A DNA stretch of 64,000 nt, taken from the NCBI GenBank assembly GCA_018821985.1, contig JAHJKP010000032.1:62001-126000 (forward strand), in the 5' to 3' direction. Within the stretch, counting starts at the first letter, position 1. Each line of letters opens with the position of its first letter. The translations under genes were made by a program, and so were the position numbers. Origin of the DNA: Pseudomonadota bacterium. Its GTDB lineage: Bacteria > Desulfobacterota > Desulfobulbia > Desulfobulbales > Desulfocapsaceae. Below, one piece after another: positions 43,558 through 53,230 of the stretch. The notes below the pieces were generated by a model. It did not search any database. It had not been told where the DNA came from and saw only the letters and a program-made list of their open reading frames with translations.

Positions 43558-45777
43558 CTAAGGATTGGGAACCGGTCGTAAAATCACGCCACCCAAGGGT
43601 GGTGCTGTGATTCGTGTGTGGAATGGTGCCTGGGCATATTGCTCGGCAATGGGCTGGCAACGTTTGTTGTTGCTGGCGTTGCTGCCACCATATTGGCTGT
43701 TGTCTGAGCAGAAAATCACTTCATACTCGCTGCCGGTTGGCAGCCCCAGTTTGTAATTATAGTGGGTCTGCGGGGTGTAGTTGAACAAACAGAGCAGATG
43801 GTCGGAACGGTCTTTGGCGTAACGGACATAGGAAATGATAGAATTCTGCCGGTCTTCCAGATCAAGCCATTGAAATCCTTCAGGACTGAAATCCAGTTGC
43901 CACAAACTGGGATTTTCCTTATAGAACCGGTTCAGTTCAGTTACAAAGGTCAGCATCTGAGAATGGAGTGGATTCTCGTCCAGAAGATGGAAATCCAGGC
44001 TCTTTTTACAGTTCCATTCCGCCCACTGTCCAAATTCACTGCCCATAAAGAGCAGTTTTTTTCCTGGATGCATCCACATGGTGAGCAGGAGCAGGCGCAG
44101 ATTGGCAAACTTCTGCCAAAGATCCCCCGGCATTTTATCTAGAAGCGAGCGTTTTCCATGCACTACTTCGTCATGGGACATGGGAAGAATGAAATTCTCA
44201 GAAAAAGCATAGATGATGGAGAAGGTGAGGCTGTTATGATGGAATTTTCGATACAGAGGGTCCTTGGCAAAATAACTTAGGATATCGTTCATCCAGCCCA
44301 TGTTCCACTTGAAGCCGAAACCAAGTCCACCGATATCCGCTGCCTTGGAGACCCCATAAAAACTGGTGGATTCTTCCGCTATCATCAGGGTATTGGGGTG
44401 GCGCTCATAAATGATGGAGTTGAGATGACGGATGAACTCAATGGCCTCCAGATTTTCTCTACCACCATAGACATTGGGAATCCATTCACCTTCTTTGCGT
44501 GAATAGTCGAGATAGAGCATGGAGGCCACGGCATCGACCCGAAGTCCGTCAATGTGGTATTTGTCCAACCAGAAGAGGGCATTGGCGATCAGAAAATTGC
44601 TCACCTCGCGGCGGCCATAGTTGTAGATGAAGGTTCCCCATTCCTGCTGTTCACCTTTTTTGGGGTCTTGGTGTTCAAACAGGGCGGTGCCGTCAAAGCG
44701 GCCCAGGCTATGTTCGTCTTTGGGAAAATGGGCAGGGACCCAGTCGAGGATAACCCCGATCTTGTTCTGGTGACACTGGTCAACAAAGTACATGAAATCT
44801 TCCGGGGTCCCGTACCGGCTGGTCATACTGAAGGGGCCTGTTACCTGATAGCCCCAGGATTCATCCAGCGGGTGTTCCATTACCGGCATCAGTTCAATAT
44901 GCGTGAACCCCAGCTTCTGGACATAGGGAATGAGCTTGTCGGCAAGTTCCCTGAAGGTGAGGAAGCGTTCAGGATCATCCGGGTCACGTTGCCAGGATCC
45001 TGGATGAGCCTCATAGATAGTCATGGGCTGGTCATAGGGTGAAGTGGCGTTTCTGTCCTGCTGCCATTGTTGGTCCTGCCATGGGTAGTGATTCAAGGGG
45101 CGGACAATGGAGGCGGTCTTAGGGCGCAGTTCGCCGTAGAATTGAAAAGGGTCGTTTTTTTCCAAGATTGCCCCTTGCTGGGTGCGAATCTCAAATTTAT
45201 AGAGTTCGTTTTCACCAATTCCTGGAAGAAAGAGCTCCCATATCCCGGAACCTCCCAGGCTGCGCATGGAATGTACCCGTCCGTCCCAGCCGTTAAAATT
45301 TCCCAGAACAGAGACGCGGGCGGCAGAAGGGGCCCAGACCCGAAAAATGGTGCCGGCAATCCCTGAACGACTGGTCAGGTGGGCGCCCATATGGTTATAG
45401 AGTTCATAATGGGTGCCGAAATTAAAGAGATAGCGGTCCTGCTCGTCGAGTGCCGGCAGGAAACGGTAGGGATCATTGACGGTGTGAACGGTTCCATCAA
45501 AATAGGTGATCTCGAACCGGTAATTGTAGGGATCAAGGTTGATGTCTTTAAAAGCGGCTCGTTCCATTTCCAGCTCATAGAGGCCTTCGTCGCAGGTCTT
45601 TTTCATGGGCAGGGTAAAGGTCTCGGTAAGCAGGGTAACGGAGGCGGCATGGGGTTGAAAGGTCCGAATGACAACTGTTTGTTCCTCGGTTCCTGAAAAG
45701 TGAACACCAAGAAACTGGAAAGGGTCATGATGGGTTGCGTGGATTATTTTATCCTGCTGTTCTTTTATCTCATTCAT
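43558..45777 (-). CDS. glgB: 1,4-alpha-glucan branching enzyme
   Basis: This 739-residue GH13 enzyme adds alpha-1,6 branches to glycogen. The order is an N-terminal CBM48-type module, a second CBM48 (about 130-230; FRVWAPSAARVSVLGNFNGW) and the (beta/alpha)8 barrel. The catalytic blocks are DGLRVDAVASMLY (nucleophile Asp), MIAEESTSF (acid/base Glu) and MSHDEVVHGKRSL. A C-terminal all-beta domain closes the protein. Length is the normal full-length type. It heads a probable three-gene operon with two unknown genes; no other glg genes are adjacent. The 275-base gap upstream (45778-46052) is AT-rich, is shared with divergent yqgE, and holds no gene. Confidence 0.96.
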   Translation of the reverse strand: MNEIKEQQDKIIHATHHDPFQFLGVHFSGTEEQTVVIRTFQPHAASVTLLTETFTLPMKKTCDEGLYELEMERAAFKDINLDPYNYRFEITYFDGTVHTVNDPYRFLPALDEQDRYLFNFGTHYELYNHMGAHLTSRSGIAGTIFRVWAPSAARVSVLGNFNGWDGRVHSMRSLGGSGIWELFLPGIGENELYKFEIRTQQGAILEKNDPFQFYGELRPKTASIVRPLNHYPWQDQQWQQDRNATSPYDQPMTIYEAHPGSWQRDPDDPERFLTFRELADKLIPYVQKLGFTHIELMPVMEHPLDESWGYQVTGPFSMTSRYGTPEDFMYFVDQCHQNKIGVILDWVPAHFPKDEHSLGRFDGTALFEHQDPKKGEQQEWGTFIYNYGRREVSNFLIANALFWLDKYHIDGLRVDAVASMLYLDYSRKEGEWIPNVYGGRENLEAIEFIRHLNSIIYERHPNTLMIAEESTSFYGVSKAADIGGLGFGFKWNMGWMNDILSYFAKDPLYRKFHHNSLTFSIIYAFSENFILPMSHDEVVHGKRSLLDKMPGDLWQKFANLRLLLLTMWMHPGKKLLFMGSEFGQWAEWNCKKSLDFHLLDENPLHSQMLTFVTELNRFYKENPSLWQLDFSPEGFQWLDLEDRQNSIISYVRYAKDRSDHLLCLFNYTPQTHYNYKLGLPTGSEYEVIFCSDNSQYGGSNASNNKRCQPIAEQYAQAPFHTRITAPPLGGVILRPVPNP

Positions 45778-46052
45778 GATAGATTTCTTTGGATGTCGGG
45801 TGTAATTGATTTAGATTTGGGGTAATGTGCAAGCGTTGTGGGGGTGTTGTGCAATAGTCTTTCTTGTTTCATCGAGGATGCTCCGACGAAAGCACCCTTG
45901 GAATGTCAAGAACGACCAGTTTCTTTTACCGTTTTTATACTATTTGAATAACGATATTGTTTTTATTCAATAATGCGTGGTTCTTTCAAAACAGCGCCTT
46001 ATTTTATTTGTTTTTTTTTTATAATACATCGGATGGGAAGAATTGAACAGTA

Positions 46053-46628
46053 ATGAATCCAGAGAATAAAACCATAATTGATACCTTGACCGGTTCGTTT
46101 CTAATATCCACTCCCCGGATGCCCGATCCGCGCTTCAGTGAGCAGGTCCTTTATATCTGTGCTCATAGTCATGAGGGGACAATGGCTTTGGTGATCAACC
46201 AGCCGAATCCCTTCCTGACCATGGACGAAATACTCATGGGCGCCAATCTGTCAGTGCCTGGGAAGAAATTGCCGCCAGTCTATAGTGGTGGACCGGTTGA
46301 GCCGATGACTGCCTGTATACTGTTTAGTTCTGACTATCAGGCGGAGCAGCAGCTAGCGGTCAGCTCAACGATTTCCCTGAGTCGTGAGGCCAGGCTTCTT
46401 GAAGATATTGCCAGGGATCAGGGGCCTGAGAAATATCTTTTTCTTTTAGGGTACGCCGGCTGGGGACCAGGTCAGTTGGAACAGGAATTGATGACAGAAG
46501 GTTGGTTGGTTGTTCCGGCGGATGATGCCATTGTCTTTGATATTCCAGACGATGAAAAATGGCAACGGGCGGCACTGTTGTACGGAATAGATATTTCCAC
46601 CTATGATGATGTGGTGGGGAATGCGTGA
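46053..46628 (+). CDS. YqgE/AlgH-family protein
   Basis: This 191-residue cytoplasmic protein is of the YqgE/AlgH fold (DUF179). Typical blocks are LTGSFLISTPRMPDPRF, SEQVLYICAHSHEGTMALV, GGPVEPMTACILF and LGYAGWGPGQLEQEL. Function is unproven; AlgH has been linked to alginate regulation in Pseudomonas. It is followed by a YkgJ-like gene after 65 bases and rlmH 22 bases later, which looks like a small operon. Confidence 0.93.
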   Translation: MNPENKTIIDTLTGSFLISTPRMPDPRFSEQVLYICAHSHEGTMALVINQPNPFLTMDEILMGANLSVPGKKLPPVYSGGPVEPMTACILFSSDYQAEQQLAVSSTISLSREARLLEDIARDQGPEKYLFLLGYAGWGPGQLEQELMTEGWLVVPADDAIVFDIPDDEKWQRAALLYGIDISTYDDVVGNA

Positions 46629-46693
46629 GGAAATCTTGATTTAACAAGTATGGCTTACAGATTGATGAGCCCAGAGGGGCAGCAGGATAAAAA

Positions 46694-47095
46694 ATGGATG
46701 AGATGAAACAGATATTTGAGTGTCAGCGCTGTGGCTATTGCTGTCAGGGCGAGACAACCGTCTCCCTTGACGAGAATGATCGGCAGCGCATGGTTCAGGC
46801 CCTGGGCTTAAGCGAAGACGAGGTGCGGGAAAAATTTTGGCGGGTGACTGGTAATGTCACCCAGATGAAAATTGTGGATGGTCATTGTATCTTCTATGAG
46901 AATGGCTGCACAGTCCATACCGGACGCCCCTGGCGTTGCGGACAGTGGCCGCTGCATCCCTCGCTGCTTACCGATGAAAACAATTTTGCAACCATCAAAG
47001 AATCCTGTCCAGGGATGAATCAACATATATCATATGTGGAATTCTGTCGAATTCTCAGAGCGATAACAGAAGCGCAGGGAACCGTTAAATGCTGA
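46694..47095 (+). CDS. YkgJ-family cysteine cluster protein
   Basis: This 133-residue small metal-binding-type protein has the N-terminal signature FECQRCGYCCQGETTVSL and later CIFYENGCTVHTGRPWRCGQWP plus a final Cys-containing end. This is a different subgroup from the copy at 38408 (46694 has C-Q-R-C-G-Y-C-C). Its role is unknown. It lies between yqgE and rlmH, and the tight spacing to rlmH implies co-transcription. Confidence 0.88.
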   Translation: MDEMKQIFECQRCGYCCQGETTVSLDENDRQRMVQALGLSEDEVREKFWRVTGNVTQMKIVDGHCIFYENGCTVHTGRPWRCGQWPLHPSLLTDENNFATIKESCPGMNQHISYVEFCRILRAITEAQGTVKC

Positions 47096-47117
47096 AAATA
47101 TGGGCTGAACGTGAGTC

Positions 47118-47585
47118 ATGAAACTTGAGCTGCTGCTTCTGGGGAAGACTAAGGATTCGTATCTGGCAGAGGGAATTGCCGAGTTTAGCAAACGGCTGCA
47201 ACACTATACAAAGGTCTCGGTAAAATGCGTCCACCACAAGAAGAAATCCCAATGGAATGAAGAACAGGAGAAGGAAGAGGATGGCCGCCTTCTCCTTAGT
47301 CATGTCCCTGCCGGGGCCTTGAAGGTGATTCTTGATTTTCGAGGACGCCAGTTTACCTCGGAAGGTCTGGCTGAGCAGATTGGCCAGTGGGAACAACAGG
47401 GGGTCAAACAGGTGAGTCTGCTTATTGGTGGGCCTCTTGGTCACTCCAGGGAACTGGTGGCCCAGGCTGATCTTTTGCTCTCCTTGTCAAAGATGACCTT
47501 TACCCATGACATGACACGGCTTTTTCTTCTGGAGCAGTTGTATCGCGCCTATACCATAAAGGCTGGAGAAAAGTATCATAAATGA
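47118..47585 (+). CDS. rlmH: 23S rRNA (pseudouridine1915-N3)-methyltransferase
   Basis: This 155-residue SPOUT enzyme methylates pseudouridine 1915 in 23S rRNA. The knot region is intact: LLIGGPLGHSRELVAQADLL and LSKMTFTHDMTRLFLLEQLY, ending RAYTIKAGEKYHK, which is the conserved C terminus. The start ATG is 22 bases past the previous gene's stop. The stop codon overlaps the first bases of a REP-like palindrome. Confidence 0.95.
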   Translation: MKLELLLLGKTKDSYLAEGIAEFSKRLQHYTKVSVKCVHHKKKSQWNEEQEKEEDGRLLLSHVPAGALKVILDFRGRQFTSEGLAEQIGQWEQQGVKQVSLLIGGPLGHSRELVAQADLLLSLSKMTFTHDMTRLFLLEQLYRAYTIKAGEKYHK

Positions 47586-47710
47586 TGGCGTTGCAAAAAG
47601 TCCCAAATACTGCGTTGCGCTACATCCTTCGTCACTGCGGCGTACCCAAAAGTACGCCTCATTCCTCAGAATTTGCGCGCCTTGTCTTTGAGCCTTTTTA
47701 CTTAGCCATC
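47584..47710. repeat. REP-like imperfect palindrome, 127 bp
   Basis: The element begins GATGGC and ends GCCATC, with TTGCAAAAAGTCCC near one end and GAGCCTTTTTACTTAGCC near the other. At the centre a perfect 7-bp stem, GGCGTAC/GTACGCC (47639-47658), has a 6-base loop. I recognise this pattern as a dispersed palindrome in Desulfobacterota genomes (memory, not checked). It lies between convergent rlmH and rsmJ and may act as a bidirectional terminator. Confidence 0.7.
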
Positions 47711-47774
47711 CCCATGATGACTTCTCATGAGAGTATCATATGAAAGCTGAAAGTAGGGCGGCAGGTTTCTTATA

Positions 47775-48608
47775 CTATTTGGAGAGTCCGGTCAGGTACA
47801 CATCAAAGCGGCTGTTTTTCATCTCCACGATGTGAGTTGGTCGTCTGGCGTTCAGCTCAGGAGCGCCTTTGGGGCGTTTGACCACCACCCGGTTGGTGGC
47901 AATCTGGAGTGCACTTTCCAAAAGGGCTGCAGCGTCCTGATCATCACCCACGAGTGCGCGGATGATCCGCATCTCCTTTTTATTGAGGGCTGATTTGTTG
48001 CTATGGGGGTACATCGGATCCAGGTAGATGGTGGCGGGTTGTTCGGGAAGAGTGGTGATGATTTCACGGGAGTTGCCGATGAGGAGTTGGAGGCGCTGGA
48101 TGACGATATCCTTTGTTGCCGGATGGGATGCGGCCCGTTGCAGTCCGTCGTTCAGCAGTGCCCCGATTACAGAAGATCGTTCGATCATGGTGACCTTGCA
48201 GCCAAGGCTGGCCAGGATAAAGCCGTCAATGCCGAGTCCGGCGGTGGCATCGACAATGCTTGGCCGAACACCTGATTTCAGGCCCGCGGCCCGGGCCAGA
48301 GGTTGATGGATGCCACCACCATGGAGACGGCGATATCCGGTGTTGCCATGCACAAAGTCTATGTACAGGGTTGTTGTATAGCGCTTTGTCTCGGGGTTGA
48401 GGGTTTGCAGCTCCAGGCCCTTTGCGGTATAGACCAGTAGAAAGTGATCGTTGCTGACGGCTGTGCTGGCCTCTTTAGGCTGCTTGCCGTTTGGGTAGAG
48501 GGATTCTGCCAGGGTTTGTGCCTTGAGCTGGAGTGCCTTGTCATTGTCAGGGGTACAGGTCACAGTCAGAGAAATGGTCATTCCTGTGGGGTGAAAGTGG
48601 TCAGTCAT
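47775..48608 (-). CDS. rsmJ: 16S rRNA (guanine1516-N2)-methyltransferase
   Basis: This 277-residue class I AdoMet methyltransferase has VDATAGLGIDGFILASLGCKV (motif I) and an acidic motif II, MIERSSV. YLDPMYPHSNKSAL is the catalytic DPMYP block typical of RsmJ, and the end is KRPKGAPELNARRPTHIVEMKNSRFDVY. The N-terminal ~80 residues vary. I used the ATG at 48608; an in-frame ATG eight codons later is also possible, and neither has a strong RBS. It is divergent from kdsB, 71 bases away. Confidence 0.9.
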   Translation of the reverse strand: MTDHFHPTGMTISLTVTCTPDNDKALQLKAQTLAESLYPNGKQPKEASTAVSNDHFLLVYTAKGLELQTLNPETKRYTTTLYIDFVHGNTGYRRLHGGGIHQPLARAAGLKSGVRPSIVDATAGLGIDGFILASLGCKVTMIERSSVIGALLNDGLQRAASHPATKDIVIQRLQLLIGNSREIITTLPEQPATIYLDPMYPHSNKSALNKKEMRIIRALVGDDQDAAALLESALQIATNRVVVKRPKGAPELNARRPTHIVEMKNSRFDVYLTGLSK

Positions 48609-48679
48609 GGGTACTCTGTTTGTGTGAGGATAAAATTCCGTAGTTAAGCCGTTTCCTAAAATATACACCAATTAAAGAT

Positions 48680-49459
48680 ATGGAACCTGTAAAAATTCAT
48701 ACCCCAGCGGTCGTGGCGATTATCCCGGCCCGCTATCTTTCCAATCGTTTTGAGGGAAAGCCCCTGGCCCTGATTGCCGGAAAGCCGATGATCCAGCATG
48801 TGGTGGAGCGGGCGCGGCAGGTTGAGATCCTGAGTAGGGTGGTGGTTGCCACTGATGACATGCGGATTGGTGAGTGCGTCGCCTCTTTTGGCGGTGAGTA
48901 TGTGCTGACCAGAAGTGATCATGTCTCAGGTTCCGACCGTCTGGCTGAGGCCGCAGAACTGCTCGAAATCTCTGAGCATGATGTGGTGGTCAATATCCAA
49001 GGGGACCAGCCGCTCTTCGATCCGGAAGTGGTGGCCCAGGTGGCCCAGCCCCTGTTGGATGATCCTACCCTGCCCATGTCCACGCTGATCTACAAGATTA
49101 TCAGGCCGGAGGAGATTAATGATCCGAACCATGTCAAGACTGTCTTTGATCATAACTATAACGCCCTCTATTTTTCCCGTGCCCCTGTCCCTTTCCAGCG
49201 GAATCCCGAGGAAGGGGTGTCGCCGACCTATTATAAACATCTGGGATTCTACGCCTATCGCAAGGGCTTTCTGCTGACCTTTGTCGCCCTGCCGGAAGGG
49301 GAATGGGAGCGTTTTGAAAAGCTGGAACAACTGAGGGCCCTCGAATATGGGTACAAGATCAGGGTGGTTCTGACCGAGCACGACTCCATTGAGGTGGATA
49401 CCCCCGAGGATCTGCAGAGGGTGGAAGAGTATATCCAAAAAATGAAAAGTGTAAGCTGA
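48680..49459 (+). CDS. kdsB: 3-deoxy-manno-octulosonate cytidylyltransferase
   Basis: This 259-residue enzyme activates KDO as CMP-KDO for lipopolysaccharide inner-core synthesis. Motifs are IPARYLSNRFEGKPLALIAGKPMI (nucleotide-binding loop), VATDDMRI, TRSDHVSGSDRLAEA, VNIQGDQP (metal-binding Asp) and HLGFYAYRKGFL. Length and motif order are normal. This indicates a Gram-negative cell envelope. The RBS is weak. Nothing else of the KDO pathway is adjacent. Confidence 0.96.
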   Translation: MEPVKIHTPAVVAIIPARYLSNRFEGKPLALIAGKPMIQHVVERARQVEILSRVVVATDDMRIGECVASFGGEYVLTRSDHVSGSDRLAEAAELLEISEHDVVVNIQGDQPLFDPEVVAQVAQPLLDDPTLPMSTLIYKIIRPEEINDPNHVKTVFDHNYNALYFSRAPVPFQRNPEEGVSPTYYKHLGFYAYRKGFLLTFVALPEGEWERFEKLEQLRALEYGYKIRVVLTEHDSIEVDTPEDLQRVEEYIQKMKSVS

Positions 49460-49527
49460 GAACGTAGATAGCGGAAAGTATGTTAGTGCTTCCTGAAGTT
49501 TTTACCATACAAAATATGGAGATATGA

Positions 49528-49902
49528 ATGTCAAATAAAACGCTTAAATATCTTGTCGCTACCGTCATTGTCATGCTTCTTGTTTTTCAGGTCGGGACGC
49601 TGATTGCAGGTTTTTTTGGTATTGTCTGGGGTGCATGTTCTGCTGCTGCTGTTATGGCAGTTTCATTTTTTTCGGCACGCTCTGCCAGGGCTGGTGGAAA
49701 AAACTCATTCTGGTTTCTCTTACCAACACTTCTTTTTATCGTATTGCCCATTTCCTTCAAAATATGGAAGATAATGTCCGAGGATATAAGCTGGCTTGAT
49801 CGACTAGTTAGGTTTGCCCCCTTTGTGATTGGTTTTGGTGTCCCCATTTGTTTATTATTGATTGTCTATTATGAACTCCGCAAGAAAACTATTGACGGCT
49901 GA
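49528..49902 (+). CDS. Small hypothetical membrane protein
   Basis: This 124-residue protein has three to four predicted membrane segments (about 8-30, 32-48, 64-82 and 98-117). A serine/arginine-rich loop (FFSARSARAGGKNSF) separates the middle two. GGAG lies in the leader, eight bases before the ATG. No family is recognised. The spacing to the downstream DedA-like gene (95 bases) makes co-transcription possible. Confidence 0.65.
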   Translation: MSNKTLKYLVATVIVMLLVFQVGTLIAGFFGIVWGACSAAAVMAVSFFSARSARAGGKNSFWFLLPTLLFIVLPISFKIWKIMSEDISWLDRLVRFAPFVIGFGVPICLLLIVYYELRKKTIDG

Positions 49903-49997
49903 CCATGTGATACAAATGGGACTGGTTTACAGCAGGTCTTATTCTCTGCATTCAATTCCTTGTTTTCTCTCCTGACTTCAAGTTGTAAGGACAACTC

Positions 49998-52109
49998 GTG
50001 GTAGCAGACTTCATTATTAATATACTCCCGGCAATCGAGCACTTTCGTGTCGGGGGCTATTGGCTGGCTTTTTTTGCTGCCCTCCTCGAGACAACGATCG
50101 GTATAGGCCTGATTTTACCTGGATCAACGATCATTCTTTTCCTCGGAGCGCTTTCTGCGCGAGGCTATCTTGACCTAGGTGATCTCATATGGTTTTCCGT
50201 TTTAGGAGCAATCCTAGGAGATAATGTAAACTACTATCTTGGGAGAAAGTATGGCGCCCAATGGTTGAAAGGTGGCTTCTGGTTCCTCAAGGCCAACCAT
50301 ATTGAAAAAGCAAAACATTTCCTGGAAATTCATGGTGCTAAAAGCATTTTTCTTGGCCGATTTATCCCGAGCGGCAAGGAGATTGTTCCCTTTATTGCCG
50401 GTAGCGTAAAGATGAACCAAAGGACATTCATGTTCTGGAATGTCCTCGGTGCTGTAGGCTGGGGCTTTGAATGGGTCCTTGCCGGTTACATCTTTGCACA
50501 ATCGCTTAACCTGGCGACACTGTGGTTATCGCGCGCTGGACTTTTTTTTGCTCTTTCCCTCATATTTGTCGGTATCCTTTACTGCTGCAAATGGTTGATT
50601 GTCAGAAGGGGAAAACAATTCTGGATCATTTGCACCTCTCTTGGCCAATCTATCAAAGAGGCAGTGATCAAAAATGAACACGTGTCTGTATGGCTGCAGG
50701 AACATCCGCGTAGTATCTCGTTTTTGAAGGCACGGTGCGACAGATCACTGTTTTCAGGATTACCCCTCTCCATATCCACGCTGGCATTTGTCTATGTCAT
50801 CGCCTTGTTTGGCGGGGTCGTAGAAGATCTGATAACATCTGATCCCATCATTGCCGCGGATATCCGTATAGCAAATCTTTTCATGGTGTTGCGCACGGAT
50901 GGTCTAACCAATTTTTTTACCTGGATAACCCTGCTTGGTAAAAGTCAGGTCATACTGGTCTTTATTTTTATCTCGGGGGCACTCCTTTGGTTGTGGCGGA
51001 AAAAGTATTGTATCTTTCCCCTTTATGTAGCTGTTGCGGGCAGTGGTCTATTTACCTATTTGGGTAAACTGGCTTTTCATCGTCCTCGTCCGGAGATGGC
51101 TGTTTATGCAGAACATTCTTTTTCTTTTCCAAGCGGGCATGCAACTGTCGCAGTCGCTTTCTACGGGTTTGTGGGCTACCTTCTTATGCGCTTTAGCCAA
51201 AGCTGGAACAGAAAGGTAAATATATTTTTCACAACACTTTTCATCATCATAGCGATTGGCTTTAGCCGGGTATATCTTGGCGAACATTATTTAAGCGACG
51301 TATGGAGCGGTTATCTTGTCGGAGCGATGTGGCTTATTCTCGCTGTTTCTTTTACCGAATGGTTGAGACATAAAGAAAAATGTGAGCAAGCCATATCTCT
51401 TGGCGGTGGCGTTCGTCCCATATCTTTCGTTCTCGTTTGTGTAGCTATCCTGATGTATGCCGGATTTGTGAAGACTTATCATCCTTTACTGGCATCAGTC
51501 CCATCAAAGAGCACAGTTGCCGTCTCGAACAGTACCGATATCTTCAGCGATGAGCAGATGAAATATACTGAGACGCTGACCGGTGACAAACAAGAGCCAA
51601 TAAACTATATTTTCCTGGCCAAAGATGATAGCCATCTGGTCGCAGCACTGCAGCAGGCAGGGTGGATTCTTACCGACAAGGCTGATATAACCTCATTTGT
51701 CAAAGCAGTTAAGGCCCTGATAGTAAAAACTCCACATCCTTCTGCACCGATTTCACCTTCTTTCTGGAATGCCAAAATGCAGGATCTTGCTTTTGCAAAA
51801 GTTCCCGGATCCAATTGGCTCAGCAATGCCCATCATGTGAAAGTATGGCGGACAAACTTTTCATTATACAGTGAGAATACTATCTATGTTGGCTTGGTTA
51901 ATGCCAATTTTGGCTTCAAATGGGGCATTATTCCGAAAATTTCTCCTGATTTAGACACGGAACGAGAGTTGTTGTATCTGGACCTTGAGCGTGCTGGGGA
52001 AATTGAAAGTCATTTGATGGCACAACTTGTAAAACCTCTTATTGGCAAAAACTTCATAGGAGATCAATTTTTCAGCGACGGAAAGGTTTATATAATTACA
52101 TTGCGATAA
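49998..52109 (+). CDS. DedA-PAP2-LssY fusion membrane protein
   Basis: This 703-residue inner-membrane protein is made of three parts. A DedA/SNARE-associated domain (about 15-190) has GRFIPSGKEIVPFIAGSVKM. A PAP2 phosphatase domain (about 255-465) holds all three acid-phosphatase motifs: KLAFHRPRP, PSGHAT and SRVYLGEHYLSDV. A C-terminal LssY-type domain (about 520-703) is mostly soluble. The combination suggests lipid translocation coupled to undecaprenyl or other lipid phosphate hydrolysis, which is inference. The start is GTG at 49998, with AAGGA seven bases upstream. Confidence 0.9.
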   Translation: MVADFIINILPAIEHFRVGGYWLAFFAALLETTIGIGLILPGSTIILFLGALSARGYLDLGDLIWFSVLGAILGDNVNYYLGRKYGAQWLKGGFWFLKANHIEKAKHFLEIHGAKSIFLGRFIPSGKEIVPFIAGSVKMNQRTFMFWNVLGAVGWGFEWVLAGYIFAQSLNLATLWLSRAGLFFALSLIFVGILYCCKWLIVRRGKQFWIICTSLGQSIKEAVIKNEHVSVWLQEHPRSISFLKARCDRSLFSGLPLSISTLAFVYVIALFGGVVEDLITSDPIIAADIRIANLFMVLRTDGLTNFFTWITLLGKSQVILVFIFISGALLWLWRKKYCIFPLYVAVAGSGLFTYLGKLAFHRPRPEMAVYAEHSFSFPSGHATVAVAFYGFVGYLLMRFSQSWNRKVNIFFTTLFIIIAIGFSRVYLGEHYLSDVWSGYLVGAMWLILAVSFTEWLRHKEKCEQAISLGGGVRPISFVLVCVAILMYAGFVKTYHPLLASVPSKSTVAVSNSTDIFSDEQMKYTETLTGDKQEPINYIFLAKDDSHLVAALQQAGWILTDKADITSFVKAVKALIVKTPHPSAPISPSFWNAKMQDLAFAKVPGSNWLSNAHHVKVWRTNFSLYSENTIYVGLVNANFGFKWGIIPKISPDLDTERELLYLDLERAGEIESHLMAQLVKPLIGKNFIGDQFFSDGKVYIITLR

Positions 52110-52298
52110 AGGTAGAGTTTGACCCCGATACTCTGCCCTTGATACTCTCTAATGGGGGATATGTCCTGAGGATGAGAGAAGGGTGGAGGGGCATGTAAAT
52201 AAGTTGAGTATGTGTTATGATAGATTTTGATTTGTTGAACCGTGGAATCATAATGATTGTTAAAAAAATATGAACTATCAACCAATAAGGAAGAAAAG

Positions 52299-53225
52299 AT
52301 GAGAAAGAAGATTGCAATTATCGGGGCAGGGAATGTTGGAGCAACAGCAGCGCACTGGGCGGCTGCGAAAAATCTTGGGGATGTGGTGCTCCTAGATGTG
52401 GCGGAGGGGATTCCTCAAGGCAAGGCCTTGGATCTGTTGCAATGCGGACCGGTTGAAGGGTTCAATTACCGGGTGACGGGGAGCAATGATTACAAGGATA
52501 CGGCCAATTCTGACGTGGTGATCATTGCCGCTGGCCTTGCCCGTAAGCCTGGGATGTCCCGTGATGATCTGCTTGCCATCAATGTCTCTATCGTCAAGGC
52601 CTGTGCCGAAGAGGCGGTTAAATATTCACCCGATTGTGTGCTGGTCGTGGTTACCAATCCTATTGACGCCATGGTGCATACGGCTTTCAAGGTGACCGAT
52701 CATCCTAAGAAGAAGGTTATCGGCATGGCCGGAGTGCTTGATTCCGCCCGCTACCGCACCTTTCTGGCCGAGGCCATAGGAGTTGCCCCCCGTGATGTGA
52801 ATGCTCTGGTCATGGGAATCCATGGTGATAACATGATGCCCCTTGTTCGTCTGGCCAATGTGGCAGGTGTTCCCATCACCGATCTCCTCTCTGCTGAAAA
52901 AATTGCTCAGATTGTCGATCGGACTCAGAAGGGTGGAATTGAAATCGTCAATCACCTGAAAACAGGTTCAGCCTTTTATACTCCCGGGCTGGCAGCGGTG
53001 GAGATGGCAGAGGCCGTGCTCATGGATTCACAACGGGTGCTGCCATGCGCGGCCTATCTGGAAGGTGAGTTCGGCATAAACGGCTATTTCCTCGGGGTAC
53101 CGGTGGTGATTGGTGCTGGCGGTGTGGAAAGAATCCTTGAGTTTGAGCTGACCAGTGATGAGAAGGCTGCTATGGCCCTGTCGGTGGCCGCAGTGCAGAA
53201 ACAGATGGAAGCGACAGGAATTTAG
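52299..53225 (+). CDS. mdh: Malate dehydrogenase (LDH-like type)
   Basis: This 308-residue NAD-dependent malate dehydrogenase of the lactate-dehydrogenase-like group has the Rossmann start [15 protein letters not shown] and [29 protein letters not shown] carries the substrate-selecting Arg pair, followed by [17 protein letters not shown] and the catalytic His in MGIHGDNM. I took the ATG at 52299 with AAGGAAG upstream rather than an upstream in-frame TTG. It interconverts malate and oxaloacetate in the TCA cycle. The next gene starts five bases after its stop. Confidence 0.95.
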   Translation: MRKKIAIIGAGNVGATAAHWAAAKNLGDVVLLDVAEGIPQGKALDLLQCGPVEGFNYRVTGSNDYKDTANSDVVIIAAGLARKPGMSRDDLLAINVSIVKACAEEAVKYSPDCVLVVVTNPIDAMVHTAFKVTDHPKKKVIGMAGVLDSARYRTFLAEAIGVAPRDVNALVMGIHGDNMMPLVRLANVAGVPITDLLSAEKIAQIVDRTQKGGIEIVNHLKTGSAFYTPGLAAVEMAEAVLMDSQRVLPCAAYLEGEFGINGYFLGVPVVIGAGGVERILEFELTSDEKAAMALSVAAVQKQMEATGI

Positions 53226-53230
53226 TTTCC

